Assembly (NCBI GenBank): GCA_008477525.1
Contig: SPDT01000007.1
Span: forward strand, 744,001 to 808,000
Reading direction: 5' to 3'
Length of the DNA: 64,000 nt
Source: Hypomyces perniciosus
Taxonomy: Eukaryota; Ascomycota; Sordariomycetes; Hypocreales; Hypocreaceae
The notes beneath the pieces are model-generated. The model was given only the letters and a program-made list of their open reading frames with translations. It did no database searches and was not told the origin of the DNA. Within the stretch, counting starts at the first letter, position 1. Each line of letters starts with the position of its first letter. Positions 1 to 10,782 of this stretch are shown here, one piece after another. The position numbers were made by a program, and so were the translations under genes.

Positions 1-1450
1 CTTGAGGTTATTAACGAGCGGGAAATTGGCGATCGGATTAGCACTATTGTCTCTGATAACGCCTCTAATAACGATACATGCTTACAGCACCTCTTCCGTC
101 AATTATATCCAGCGATAATCGATTCTGATATTAAGAAGCGGCGAATGCGCTGCTATAGGTATATCCTAAACTTAATTGGCCGCGTTTTTCTTTTTGGCAA
201 GGATGCTGATAGCTTTAAGCAGGAGTCACAAGTCTTTAAGCTTCGTGGCTATAATAAAGAGAACCTATAGCATTGGCAAAAGAGAGGTCCAATTGGGAAG
301 CTGCGTAATATTATTAAATACATTCGAGCATTACCTTAACGGCGCGAGAAATTCTATAATTGTATTGATGAATCTGATTCTCTTGAATTTATACTTTATC
401 AGCCATTAAAGCTAGAGGTTATCCTTAATAACGACACGCGGGGCTGTGTGGCGCAGTGGTCAAGCTCACAGGTGGCTTAGAGAGAAAAGTCGCAGGTTCG
501 AATCCTGCCAGCCCCCCTACAAATAGACCAATAAAGCAAGCCTCGGCTTGTGACAACACTAAGCTAAAGAGACCCCTCTCTAAGTCCCTTGGCAGTTATT
601 GCATAGCTATTAGCTAGCGCAATAAGAAAACACAAAACTAGGTTTTTCCCCTTATATTGGCTTGCTGATATAAAACTTATGTATCTTTCCTTTGTAAGTT
701 GAAACTCAGCGAACAGCGACGTTAGTGGCCGGCTCCTGACGTCCTATTGCCCATAAGGGATTTGTGTAACTAAGTTAGTGGACGTAAAATATATATATAT
801 AAAAAATAAATAAAAAAACGACACGCGTTGGAATTCGACTTTTTTGATGATTGATTGCGCGCTAATTAAGCAGTCATACATTGACATATTATACGTAAGG
901 GAATTCAATAACAACACGATAACGATGGTATACCCAAAGATGATATTCTTACTCTAGAGGATTGGCGCCTTCTTGTTGAGATTAAGGAAATCCCTTCGAC
1001 CTCTTTATCATCAGACAATGCGAGCCCAGGGTTTTATGCGGCACAATGGGCATGGTCAATTATGGGAAGTTATTGTTGGAATGGAATATCTTCTTGATCA
1101 ACTGGAAGATTAGAGAGCTCTATTAGCAATGCCTTCTGACGAGCAAATTCAACAGACCCAACGCCAGATGCTAGATTCAACACCCCGCCGACCCCGCCGA
1201 GGTCAACATTCAAGTCAAGCAGCTATTTCTGCTAACAGCCTGCCCTTACACACACGAGACGAATATCTCCCTTCAACAGATAAACAACAGCGCTATTCTA
1301 ATCTCAATTTGATGTCACAAGAATATATACGGATGTCGGTTACAACAGCTTGGTCAAAATTGAATGAGTATTACACAAAGCTCGGGGAATCTCCTCTCTT
1401 TGCCGCAGCGGTTATCCTACACCCAGGCTTGAGATGGCGCATTGTATGAA
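1..1450 (+). mobile_element. Decayed hAT transposase relic, split by a SINE
   Basis: The plus strand reads as a hAT transposase fragment: a D-N-A-S-N-N-D block near positions 55-78, a R-C-Y...I-L-N block near 150-180 and a G-P-I-G-K-L-R block near 290. Stops interrupt it, for example near 268 and 339. The reading frame around N-N-D-T-R at 424-440 resumes as T-R-W-N at 819-833, directly after an inserted SINE. A further piece continues to about 1440, including an Y-Y-x-K-L and A-A-V-I-L-H-P block, but the C-terminal dimerisation region is not seen. The start lies left of the window. The family is related to, but clearly different from, the intact hAT at 2139-5555. No activity is expected. Confidence 0.8.
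441..816 (+). mobile_element. tRNA-derived SINE with 11-bp target-site duplication
   Basis: The 5' end looks like a tRNA: GGGGCTG near 440-446 pairs with CAGCCCC at 509-515, an A-box TGGCGCAGTGG lies at 449-459 and a B-box GGTTCGAATCC at 495-505 sits in a perfect T-arm. The anticodon arm does not fold, so this is a tRNA-related promoter and not a tRNA gene. A tRNA-unrelated body follows and ends in an A/T-rich tail at 788-816. The sequence AACGACACGCG occurs on both sides (430-440 and 817-827), a target-site duplication typical of LINE-mobilised retroposition. Removing the insert restores the hAT reading frame around it. A shorter relative lies at 56421-56545. Confidence 0.85.
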
Positions 1451-2130
1451 GAATTGGCTACAAAGGGGTGCAATTACGCTTGGCAATTTCCCCTATCAGA
1501 GGTCGACTTAAGATTATAATACGTAACTAGCTAGATCAGACCTTAATTTAATTGACGATCCTATCAAGCGTATCAAGTACTTGCAAGCAAGCAAGTCTAT
1601 CGAGGTCAAAGTGGCAAACAAGCAAGTTTTGGTAAAAATTGCGCTTGCTTGACTTGAAAGAAGCGCAACGAGCTTTCAGTTAAGAGAAAGAACTAATTCC
1701 CAAGGCTGCCGGCTTCCTCGAAGCTTATATCGTTGTTAGCTAGCCGAAAGTCGCTGAGTTGTGCCGACGGACAAGGGTTGGATCCGATGTTGGGGGTCTG
1801 CATGTTCGGAGTTGAGTTTGACAATCCAGGCTGTTGGTCCATCCATCTTCCCCCCCAATTCGCGCGCGCGGCCTGGTGTTTCGCTCTTCTCAGTCGCCTT
1901 CGACTTTCTGCTTTTCGTCGCTGAATACTCCGTAGACTGCACTGCGCCAGCTTCGGCCTCTTTTATTACTACTTCGCTTCTCTGCCGTTGAACGCGCGCC
2001 TGTCCCTCTCTTATCTCCGTTCTGCTTTGCTGTGCGAGCTCGCTTGGACCTGATAGGAATCAACCAAATCGATCGATCGCCTTGGATCACACAGGCCCAA
2101 GGCCCTTTGCGCACAAGACACAAAACCTTT
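1451..2130. other. Non-coding flank of the hAT elements
   Basis: No convincing gene. The segment 1580-1670 holds repeated GCAAGCAAG/CTTGCTTG words that may be subterminal repeats of the upstream hAT relic. From about 1850 the sequence becomes CT-rich, resembling a fungal promoter or 5' leader. It would continue into the leader after 5564 if the hAT element were removed, so it may be the displaced promoter of the gene at 6464. Confidence 0.45.
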
Positions 2131-2158
2131 GTCGCAACCAGGCTGGCGATCCATTCCA
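2131..2158. repeat. Left end of hAT: 8-bp TSD plus terminal inverted repeat
   Basis: GTCGCAAC at 2131-2138 is the target-site duplication. CAGGCTGGCGATCCATTCCA at 2139-2158 is the terminal inverted repeat. The right end reads the same on the other strand with one mismatch in 20. GGAATGG/CCATTCC-type subterminal words continue to about 2290. Confidence 0.95.
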
Positions 2159-5100
2159 TTTCCATCCACGCAGCCTTAGTTGAGTGGATGGACGTCCATT
2201 TCAGTCAACGTGCAGTGGAATGGGTGGAATGGACGCCCAGAGCAGTCGCATGGAATGGATGGAAATGGAAATGGATGCGTGGATGGGGTTACCTAAATAG
2301 GAAAGGTATCGCGCTAATAGATTAGTTACTATATATAGTACTCACCACAGTCACTGTAACCATCTCAATGATCACCAAGCAACAAAATTCATTATACAGG
2401 ATATCTCTCTTATTATACATAATTAAAACAAGCACTTTCTTAATGAGCCCAGGCTCTAGCCAGTGCGCTATAAATAAAGTCTAGAGAGGGATAGTACATA
2501 CAATTCGCCCACCTGTTACTTCACGAGCTTCTATAAAGCTCAGTTCGGCAAGCGGATCGGTATCCGATAACTCAACCTCTTCAAGAAGCTTCTCCACACT
2601 TCGAATATATCCCCCACGAAGCCACGATCTCACCGTCTGCGTCATTCCAATTGTACTAGCATCCAGATTTGCCCGGTCATCTCGAACCATTCTGCCGGCC
2701 GTAGAGAAAAGTCTCTCAACGTCAGCAGACATTGGAAGAGTAGAAAGAACATCAAGGGCCATCCGTGATAGGCGAGAATATTCCTCCCGTCTTTCGCACC
2801 AATAGCCGATGGGATCCAGGATCCTCTGATCCGATTTATGTACGTCTCGAAACCAATCGTTATATTCATCTCCCACAGCTGACGAAGCAGGAGTGAATGG
2901 CGACTGTAATAATGCCGGCGCCTGACGAGACTCCTCGCAGTACTCGTTGAAGGGATTTCGATAAGTTCGCTGCTTCTTCATAACCGGTTCTCGGTCTCGA
3001 GAAACGACCTGCGGATCGTATTGAGACCTATACAGCCCCTCCACAAGGGACTTTGCAGTCTGGATCCATTCTGGGCGATCTGCCCATATGTCCTCAAAGT
3101 ATCCCCAACGATATGCTGGATGAAGCGCGACAGCTGCATAATAGACCGATGTCTCATCAAGCCGCGAGTAGTACTCATCAAGTTTCTTCCAGCAGAGATT
3201 AATATTGACCTTGAAGTGCTCAGGGTCGGGATATCGATGAGCAGCGGCCTTATATACCTCCATTTTATTAAGCAGGTACTCGTAGCCAAACATAAGATCC
3301 CAAGAGCATCCATATGCTTTAGTATAGCCATACTTTCGCATCCGCTGTCGACCGTCACCTTCAAGGGTAATTAAAACATGCTCAAAATGTTGGAGGACCT
3401 CGTTAAAAAGAGCGATAATATTCCAATCCTTCTCATCGAGTTTGTTGTCATCCCTGAGACAAAGTGGCATTTCACTCCTCGACTTCTTTCCCCTTAAAAT
3501 TGACCCTTCCCACTCGTTTTTCTGCCTATACCAGAGTTCTTCAAGGAAGTCCTTCAGGAGAAGAGCGCGTCGGATCATGTAAAGAGTAGAAAGCCAACGA
3601 GTTACCACATCAGTAATGACATCTAGAGGCTTTTTTGCTTGTATTGTCGGATCCTCAGACTTCTCGAACGCGACCAACTGAAGAGACCGAAGGAGATTAG
3701 TTAGTAAGTCTGAACGATGAATCCAAACGACAAGGTTATGGAGTTTCCCAATAGGGCCTTTCCGTCTCCACATCTCATGGGCCTTCGCATTAAGCGCCTC
3801 ATTTCCAAGGATATCATCCTCAAATGCCTCAGAGTCATGGCCAAAAAGCAGCGCTTTAACAGCAAGATTAAGGATATGGCCAAAGCAGCGTAATCGCCGG
3901 GTTTCTCCCTTAAAGCCCAGCGCTTTTCCGATTTCCTTCATCGCTGTATCGTTGTTGCTGGCGTTATCAAGTGTAAAGTATCCGACCTTCTGGGTTATAT
4001 CATAGCTCCGAAGGATATCGACAACATGAGCAGCAATATTCTCCCCAGAATGACGATCGACAAGCTCTGGAAGTCCAAGGACAAGTTTTTGTGGCTGGCC
4101 AACGGTATCAAGAAAATAGCAAACGATTCCATATAGAGCATGGCGATTATTCGACCTCCAGCCATCGAACGCTATGTGAATCAGCCCTGGGGCTGCCGCC
4201 AACACTCGCTTTATTTCCTCTATGTTTTCTTCGTACACCTTAAGGATGCGTCTGCGAACGGTATCGTGGGTGATATGTGCCTCGGTCGTCTTCACGAGGG
4301 GATTGAGGTACTCGAAAACTGCGCGGAGGTACGGATCTTCGCTTTGTCGGAAGGAGGAATTACTGTTGATGATCCAACAGACTACCAAGCGCTGGAAGGC
4401 TAATCGATTAAAACGGCCGATGATCTGGTTGGCAATCTGCTGTTCTCGCGAGTTATATGTGTTCAGCTTCATCATCTCGGCGATATTCCTTGATGACGTA
4501 TTCTCTTTTGCTTTACTTGGCGGCTTCCGCCTGCCTGAAGGATCCCAGATGCTGTGGTCGGTCCAGAGGTGGATCTCTGCGTTCTGTGTGCCATTCGAGG
4601 CAGTCGAGTGAGGTTTTTGCTTACTACTCTTTACGCAGACCTTGCAAACCCATCGCCGCTTTGTATCATCGTCGCTCTTCTCGATATCGTAACCGAATTG
4701 CCATATCCATGACGATATGGATGCGCAACGCTGGGATTGAGTATACCCAGGGAAGTATTTCCAAGGGAAAAGGTCCCACAGGTTCTCCTGGTCCTCCTGG
4801 GCCTGTATCTGAGGATGCATAGGGTTAATAAATTATGCTTATGGCGATTCCATTAATAAAAAATTCATATACGAAGTACATAAAACCCTTTCTCCTAATA
4901 GAAGTTCAACGCGCCTGAACGCGGTAATTAAGAACGCGAAATCTCCACGCTCCTGGCTACCAAAAAAAAAATATCTTCTATAATCACTACTAACATATGT
5001 AAGAGCAAAATGTATAGTGATTTGTTAGTGGTGACTTAAGTTTAGCGTCCCTCTAGTTTTATACTAGGCTAAGTGATGCAGGTATTTTATAGCTTAATTT

Positions 5101-5555
5101 GATGCGAAAACCTGACAGTTATTACGGAGTACATAAATACAGTTTTTAAAAAAGATATTTATTATAATTGGAATAGAGTTGGCCTTTCTAGCAATATACT
5201 AAAATATATATAATAAGATTCATTTCTCTCTATATAGCTATATATTAAATGCATATAGATTTAGTTTCGTTTACCTACTCTTCCAATGATATATAGGGTA
5301 TGTTGGCGGAGGGTCAGGTAGAACAAGCACGGAGTCTCTGGTAATGATGTCACTGACTTGGGCAATGGTAAGTATACTATTTTAGGGTGATGATTAAGCG
5401 CCCCCCTGCTTCCATTTCCATCCACGGGACCCTTCCGTGGATGGATGGATTATGTAATGGCAGGCGCGATGGAATGGATGGAAATGGATGCACGGGCCAT
5501 CCATTTCCATAAATGGACGCCCGTGGAAATGGACGTGGAATGGATCGCCACCCTG
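2139..5555 (-). mobile_element. Complete hAT DNA transposon, 3417 bp
   Basis: The element has 20-bp terminal inverted repeats with one mismatch, clustered subterminal ATGGAATGG/CCATTTCC repeats at both ends, identical 8-bp flanks (GTCGCAAC) and one long transposase frame on the minus strand. An 8-bp duplication is the hallmark of the hAT superfamily. Intact ends, a perfect duplication and an unbroken frame imply recent insertion and little or no RIP damage. The 735 bp between the transposase start and the right end are non-coding and AT-rich, and contain one TACGGAGTA motif at 5123. The element separates 1451-2130 from 5564-6463 and so probably sits in the promoter of the gene at 6464. Confidence 0.95.
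2481..4820 (-). CDS. hAT transposase, 779 aa, open frame
   Basis: This is a single uninterrupted frame from an ATG at 4820. The N-terminal 60-115 region has a BED-like zinc finger (C-K-V-C, then H-L-W-T-D-H). The RNase H-like catalytic core shows Asp in A-F-D-G-W, Asp in T-L-D-N-A-S-N-N-D and the downstream R-R-L-R-C-F-G-H-I-L-N-L block. The C-terminal hAT dimerisation domain contains L-S-T-L-P-M-S-A-D-V-E-R-L-F-S, carrying the expected acidic residue. Length and motif order match complete fungal hAT transposases. The protein would bind the element ends and catalyse cut-and-paste transposition in the nucleus. I see no intron, frameshift or missing motif, so activity is plausible but untested. 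Confidence 0.93.
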   Translation of the reverse strand: MHPQIQAQEDQENLWDLFPWKYFPGYTQSQRCASISSWIWQFGYDIEKSDDDTKRRWVCKVCVKSSKQKPHSTASNGTQNAEIHLWTDHSIWDPSGRRKPPSKAKENTSSRNIAEMMKLNTYNSREQQIANQIIGRFNRLAFQRLVVCWIINSNSSFRQSEDPYLRAVFEYLNPLVKTTEAHITHDTVRRRILKVYEENIEEIKRVLAAAPGLIHIAFDGWRSNNRHALYGIVCYFLDTVGQPQKLVLGLPELVDRHSGENIAAHVVDILRSYDITQKVGYFTLDNASNNDTAMKEIGKALGFKGETRRLRCFGHILNLAVKALLFGHDSEAFEDDILGNEALNAKAHEMWRRKGPIGKLHNLVVWIHRSDLLTNLLRSLQLVAFEKSEDPTIQAKKPLDVITDVVTRWLSTLYMIRRALLLKDFLEELWYRQKNEWEGSILRGKKSRSEMPLCLRDDNKLDEKDWNIIALFNEVLQHFEHVLITLEGDGRQRMRKYGYTKAYGCSWDLMFGYEYLLNKMEVYKAAAHRYPDPEHFKVNINLCWKKLDEYYSRLDETSVYYAAVALHPAYRWGYFEDIWADRPEWIQTAKSLVEGLYRSQYDPQVVSRDREPVMKKQRTYRNPFNEYCEESRQAPALLQSPFTPASSAVGDEYNDWFRDVHKSDQRILDPIGYWCERREEYSRLSRMALDVLSTLPMSADVERLFSTAGRMVRDDRANLDASTIGMTQTVRSWLRGGYIRSVEKLLEEVELSDTDPLAELSFIEAREVTGGRIVCTIPL

Positions 5556-5563
5556 GTCGCAAC
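5536..5563. repeat. Right end of hAT: terminal inverted repeat plus 8-bp TSD
   Basis: 5536-5555 is the reverse complement of the left repeat with one mismatch (CAGGG versus CAGGC). It is followed directly by GTCGCAAC at 5556-5563, identical to the left flank. Confidence 0.95.
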
Positions 5564-6463
5564 AATAAACGTTGACCGTTTACAGCGAGGCTTTGCTTGC
5601 GGTCTCTCTCCTTTCGACAAGCGAGCGCCCTACTATACTCTCTCTTGGCACAGAGGGGAAAAAACAGGTCGTCAGTGTCTCAAACAAGACAAGCGATAAG
5701 CAGGACTGGACTCCGCTCTACTCGAACACACGTGCGACGCAATCATCCATCGCACAGATCAAACAGATATCACAAAGCCGCAACACGCGTGAGAAAAGAG
5801 TCACTAGGAAAAACTACCGCCGAGACTACAAGCCAAGCCTAGGCGAGGAATTGGGTCCCAAAGGATTCAATCACATGCCAAAATCGCACCAGCGGCATCT
5901 CGCCCAGTCACAACGCACAGAAAATCATCTGGTGTGAACAACTGCTCCCTCTCTCTCACCGGTATTTTGTTGCTGCTCATTGCATTGAGCCCCTCATATT
6001 TTGCCGGTTTTCCTCGGACTTCTAATCTCTTATACATACATTACTCTCATTTATCTGCTCTCTATTTCAACATTACTATTTTCTGCTGCCCGTACGGAGT
6101 ATTCACCTTCCTACTTGAGGTTGGATGCAACATTTGGCTCTCTGCTCCACCACCACCACGCAAACACTCACAGAATCACGCACACACCTTTGTAACGTTC
6201 CTGTCTTCGTCATCAGCCTCAACCACTCAACGTCGCTGCTGCACCTAGGCGTCACTAAGGGTCACACGGCATCGCTGCCAACTGCCAAATTGGGTCGCGG
6301 CCTTCATCGCCTATCACTTTGTGTTGAGAATTGCGTTTAAGTGCATGAAACGCAAGCAAACGACTTTCTAGATCCGTGTGCAAATCCGGGGCATTGCCTC
6401 TCCAGTGCTTTTCTCTCCAACACATTTAACCACCACCGTATCAGCGTCTCTTCAACCGCCATC
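5564..6463 (+). promoter_or_regulatory. Leader and promoter-proximal region of the 6464 gene
   Basis: The sequence is CT-rich and typical of fungal 5' leaders, with no conserved protein. It contains one TACGGAGTA motif at 6093. The hAT element ends 908 bp upstream of the downstream start codon, so the original upstream promoter lies beyond the transposon. Confidence 0.45.
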
Positions 6464-7321
6464 ATGTCTCTCTCTCGCGCTTTTACGTCCCGCAAGTTCA
6501 GGATGAGCACCGCCAGTTCTGCAGACGACAAGGCTCCTCAACGAGCCCAAACTCTTCGCCATAAGATCTCGGCGCCCGTTCAGCTCATCCACACAACGAA
6601 CTTGCTCTCTTACAACGCCCCCGACCTGCCTCATATCGCCCGCAGCAAATCTGCCACCAGATCAGAAGATGATTCCGACAGTGTTGCGACAAACGAGTCC
6701 ACCCCGCCAACTAGTCCCGATGTACCTTCAAACCACCCCAGCGTATCTCCGCAGCCGAATCACTTGTCTGGCTACTTCAAGAAACCAAGCAAGCCTATTT
6801 TCCCTGCTGAGTCTGAGCCAGCGCCGGCGATTCCCAAGCGTTCGCCTTCTCACACCAAGAAAAGCTCCTACGAGGCCATTGCTCGCTCACACTCAGTCTC
6901 CCGCATATCTAGGGATTCTGAAATGTCGACTACTACCGGCCATGTGCGGAGCATCTCCCGTACCCTGTCGACATCGACAATGTCGACCCGTACCTCCTCA
7001 GGCTCGGCGTTCCGTCCTCCTCAGAAACAGCCAGTTCCCCTAGCACCTCTGTCTCTCCCGGTTTCTACACCGCAGCCACTGCCACAGCCAGCCAAGGAGG
7101 CGCATCCCTTTGGGCCGGAACTCGCTCAGGTGACGGAACTCGCGGAGGAATATGGCAGCAACAGCCAACTCGAATTGGAGGATGAGGATGCGGAATCCCT
7201 GCAATCTCGGGGTCTCGTCAAGCTGGGCGTCAATGATTACTTGGGTGCTATTCAGGAGCTCTCTTCGTTCTTCTTCCCCGAGACGAACCATTCCGCAGCT
7301 GTTGCACCTCTATGGATCTAA
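6464..7321 (+). CDS. Conserved Pezizomycotina protein of unknown function, 285 aa
   Basis: The start is the ATG in CCATCATGTC, which fits the fungal initiation context; an in-frame ATG at 6341 is a less likely start. The protein begins M-S-L-S-R-A-F-T and has a short conserved block, H-K-I-S-A-P-V-Q-L-I-H-T-T-N-x-L-S-Y-N-A-P-D, at about residues 35-55. The middle (about 60-200) is low-complexity, rich in Ser, Pro and Thr and probably disordered. The C-terminal 40 residues (G-L-V-K-L-G-V-N-D-Y-L) look structured. As I recall, proteins with this N-terminal block occur widely in filamentous ascomycetes without an assigned function. No catalytic motif is visible. A complete hAT transposon now lies in its upstream region. 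Confidence 0.75.
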   Translation: MSLSRAFTSRKFRMSTASSADDKAPQRAQTLRHKISAPVQLIHTTNLLSYNAPDLPHIARSKSATRSEDDSDSVATNESTPPTSPDVPSNHPSVSPQPNHLSGYFKKPSKPIFPAESEPAPAIPKRSPSHTKKSSYEAIARSHSVSRISRDSEMSTTTGHVRSISRTLSTSTMSTRTSSGSAFRPPQKQPVPLAPLSLPVSTPQPLPQPAKEAHPFGPELAQVTELAEEYGSNSQLELEDEDAESLQSRGLVKLGVNDYLGAIQELSSFFFPETNHSAAVAPLWI

Positions 7322-8303
7322 GCTGGCCCTGATGATATATATTTCCCCCTCGATGGCTCCACATCGATAATTTGGCTGTACATATTTTGCCTGGACATAC
7401 TACGAAAGCGCATAGGCTCGCTTGGGCCGTGCCCAAAGACTCGACGGCAGACGATCATTTACTCTCGGACATGGAAGGCAAAGGTTGGGATTTACAAGTA
7501 CCAGTGGTCTGGTCTAACTGGTTGTTTGGTTGGTCATCTGAAATTGTGGGAAGACGGCGTTGATACAGGATGACACACACACATGTCCCATGATGTTTCC
7601 TATTTTTCGCGATATGAATATTTCATCGATTCCAATAGATGAACATATTGCTTTGTTTATACTTTGCCTTTGTCATAATTTTGCACGTGCGATTGAGATT
7701 GCTCCTTAATAACCCCTCTCTTCAATGGTGTCGTTGGCATTTTTCGGCTTTCCACAGCACCAATCATTGATGGTCGACACACAGACATCAACACTCTCAC
7801 ATGTGCGGTGGTGGCTCCATATTTTCGTTAGTCGACTAATAGTACCTAGCGTTTCCCAGTTGGGACTGTCGAGTGTTTGCTTCTTGTTGAAACAAATGGG
7901 CCATAATTGTTTCTGATATGAAATGTCGCTGAAGGATTGTGAATCTCGGCTTATGATTCAGCTAGTATACGAACGCCAACGGGGCTGGAGTTGTGTCAGC
8001 CCTCCATGACGTCCCATCATCGTGATTTCCTCTGTCTGGTTCATATCCGAAACTCTAACAGATCCCAACATGCCGAATATCCTCTGCCGTTAGCGAATCA
8101 GAACGGGAGCAGCGCAGGAGGCGTCGATCGGCAAACAGTTGTGCATGTCCATTTGCCACTCGATAGATGGGATGGAAAATGGAAAAATGATGGTGGGTCG
8201 AACAATCTGATATTTGAGGAATCCCACGTGCTGAAAGACCCATCGTCAGACAAACGTAACGATGGCATCTCTCCCGTAAACCGCCTCACGAGCCCCATCA
8301 AAA
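7322..8303. other. Intergenic, no gene recognised
   Basis: This contains the 3' flank of the preceding gene and the upstream region of the regulator at 8304. A CACGTG palindrome lies near 8225. Short open frames here resemble nothing known. Confidence 0.5.
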
Positions 8304-10782
8304 ATGGAAAACCGATTTGTGCCTCTACGACCTGCACTCCCGACTACCGAGAGATCCCCTGTGACCCCTGTGAATGCTTCTCCGTCTCCGCCAGACGGAC
8401 CGGAGGTCAAGAGGCATCGAGTCGGCGTATCAGTCGCTTGTGATGCTTGCAGGAAGAGGAAGATACGGGTATGCTATATGACCCATGACCAATACTATCT
8501 CTGACTGAGCCTGGACAGTGTGATGGCACTCGTCCGGCCTGCTCCGCATGTCGGAGGCGTGCTGAGCGTTGCATCTATCGCAACGAGACGTACTTGACCA
8601 AGGAGGCAGCACGACTAGTGATCGAAATCATACATCTACTAAATGCTATGCCACAGGAAGAGGTGTATCGTGTTTTGAAGGTCTTGAAACGGAAAGCGAC
8701 GCAGCCATCGTTCTCTCCGTGTTAAGAGGTGGTATGAACTCGAAGCAACGTCCATCAGATCTTGCTGTTACAGCGGCAATCATGGAGCAGTCATTCATAT
8801 CACTTGAGCTGGAGATTCAAAACCCAGTCGCCTATCCCACACTGCCCCCGATACATGTCGACGTCCACGATGAGGATGCATACCAGCGTCTCACCCAGTC
8901 GCGTCTTGAGAACACAATTACAAGTGCCGAGCCTCGGAGGAAATGAGGGAAGGAGACGTGGAAAACCGACCTGGCAATCTCGTACAGAGATACAATCCCG
9001 GGTGGACTGCCTTTGTCGCAACGCCAAAGTCCTTACAAGGATGCAGTCGTCTCAATGAGTGGACCCTCTACTGGTGGATCGCCGTCATCTACCGGACAGC
9101 AACATGGCTTCCATTCCAACCTGTGCGATCCCCGGTTGAGAGATTTGGATATTGGGCACTGGACCAGTGTCCAGATCAATAATGGTCTTGCTACTCGGGT
9201 CATTTCTCTATATCTAGAAACTGACCACCCACTGTTGGGGAATTTTGACCCAGACCTATTCGTATCCGACCTTGTCTATAAGAGACATGAATACTGCTCT
9301 CGCTTGCTAGTAAATGCACTTCTTTACTGGGCATGTGTATGTATGTCCCGAATCACCTCGCTTCTTCACTTGAAATGTCTAACTGCCAAGCTCAGCAAAT
9401 GTACAGCTCGATAGATCATCGCACGGATGCTCTTGCAAATGAATTCTGCACTGAGGCCGAGGATTTATGGAAAACGGAACGGGACTTTGACTCGATTTTG
9501 AACATAGCCGGGGCCCAGTTTCTTAGCCTGGCGTATCTGGGCCAAGGCAAGGATCATGCTGTGCTGACCTATCTGGCAGAGGCATCGAACATGGGTACTC
9601 GAATGGGTTTGTTTGGCGTTGAGGGCTATGGCATAGAGCACAGACTGGGCAAAATGGGTGCCGATGCTAGGAGCGCATATATACATGCGGCTTGGGGAGC
9701 ATTCAATTGGATCGTGTAAGTGACCTATTCTAAGGAAGGATGAAGCTGATCCCTTGCTAAGCGATAGAAGACTCATCTCTACCTTTTACCATCAACCGGG
9801 GATAGAGTGTCCCCGACATATGCCGCAGGTACCATATCCAAGAGAGGAAGATGGCGATATTCAGAATCGCCCCTCGGCTCGCTACATGGGACGAACTCTG
9901 CCATACCTCTGTAGGTTTTGGAACATTATGCATGAGGTATGCATGGTATACTATACCGATGCCTCGGTCGCCTGGGGCGACAAAAACATCAGACTTCTTC
10001 AATTCGCCGAGTACAAGTTCCGCGAGCTCCTGGCTTGGAGTAACAGCCTTCCTTCTAGCCTCTCTCGAGACGAGCACAATACGCATCATATCATGGTATT
10101 GCAGTGAGTCCCCTCATGCTCATGTCTTTTAATGGTTAAGGTCCAATTCGTGACACGGTTGAACCTCGACAGCCTCTGGTTCCATGCCGCAATCCTCGAT
10201 ATTTTTCGACCATTTGTTGGCAATCGAGCGCCCCAGAAGCGTCGACTCAGGACGTTTTCCAACCCTAGCAGCTCGCCCGATGCCGTTTACGGGGCCTCGG
10301 TTAATCAGCTTAAGCGACTAATTATCGTATATCGCATGAAATACCGATCCTCAGCTTACACGATCCTATGGCACACGGCGTTGACCTACGTGGCCAACGC
10401 TGTACTCCAAGAGACGGCGGAGGACGGTTGGTTCTTCTATTTCTTACTTTGCGTATACGGCTACGAGGGACTTCGTCGATCCTGGCGCGTCACGGAGGCT
10501 ATTGCAAGGGGTTTGCTGTCAATGGCACTGCGGAATGGGAATATATCAAGTCAAACAGCTCGTCAAATCCTCAGGGACCTGCAGAACAATGGCTTCGGTT
10601 ACACACCTGGCAAGATTCAAGCGACATTCATGGTCGATCTTGATCTTGCCATGTCAGACCCTAGCTCTGCCACTGTGGAAAGGCTGGCCGACAGTTTCGA
10701 GGAAAACGCGGCGTTCAAAGATTACACTAATATTTTTGATGGGACTGGGATGGCTGATGGGGTTGGAAGCCACGGAGCATAG
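8304..10782 (+). pseudogene. Zn2Cys6 fungal transcription factor with broken frame
   Basis: Exon 1 (8304-8468) and exon 2 (from 8519) together encode a complete Zn2Cys6 cluster, C-x2-C-x6-C-x6-C-x2-C-x6-C, split by a 50-bp intron. Near 8690 the frame shifts by one base: the typical L-x-x-E-S-D-A-A-I-V-L-S-V-L-R-G-G block continues in another frame. A TGA at 8944-8946 then interrupts that frame. Downstream, a fungal-specific regulatory domain is recognisable across introns 9337-9395, 9716-9767 and 10104-10172 (W-T-S-V, L-L-Y-W-A-C, A-L-A-N-E-F, then V-L-H-L-W-F-H-A-A-I-L-D-I-F-R-P-F). Splice signals are intact, so decay is recent, or sequencing error accounts for the two lesions. An unusual intron around 8921-8983 could remove the stop but not the frameshift. 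Target genes are unknown. Confidence 0.75.

Noticed and set aside
440..515. Functional tRNA gene at the start of the SINE
   Set aside because: Acceptor and T-arm pair well, but the anticodon arm cannot form a stem, and matching target duplications show that the sequence is part of a retroposed SINE.
2160..2290. GGAATGG-rich tract as a minisatellite or CRISPR-like array
   Set aside because: Unit spacing is irregular and the same words occur inverted near 5400-5550, so they are subterminal repeats of the hAT element.
5572..5937. 121-codon frame upstream of the 6464 gene
   Set aside because: It begins at a non-ATG codon, has low complexity and no conserved motif, and is better explained as leader sequence.
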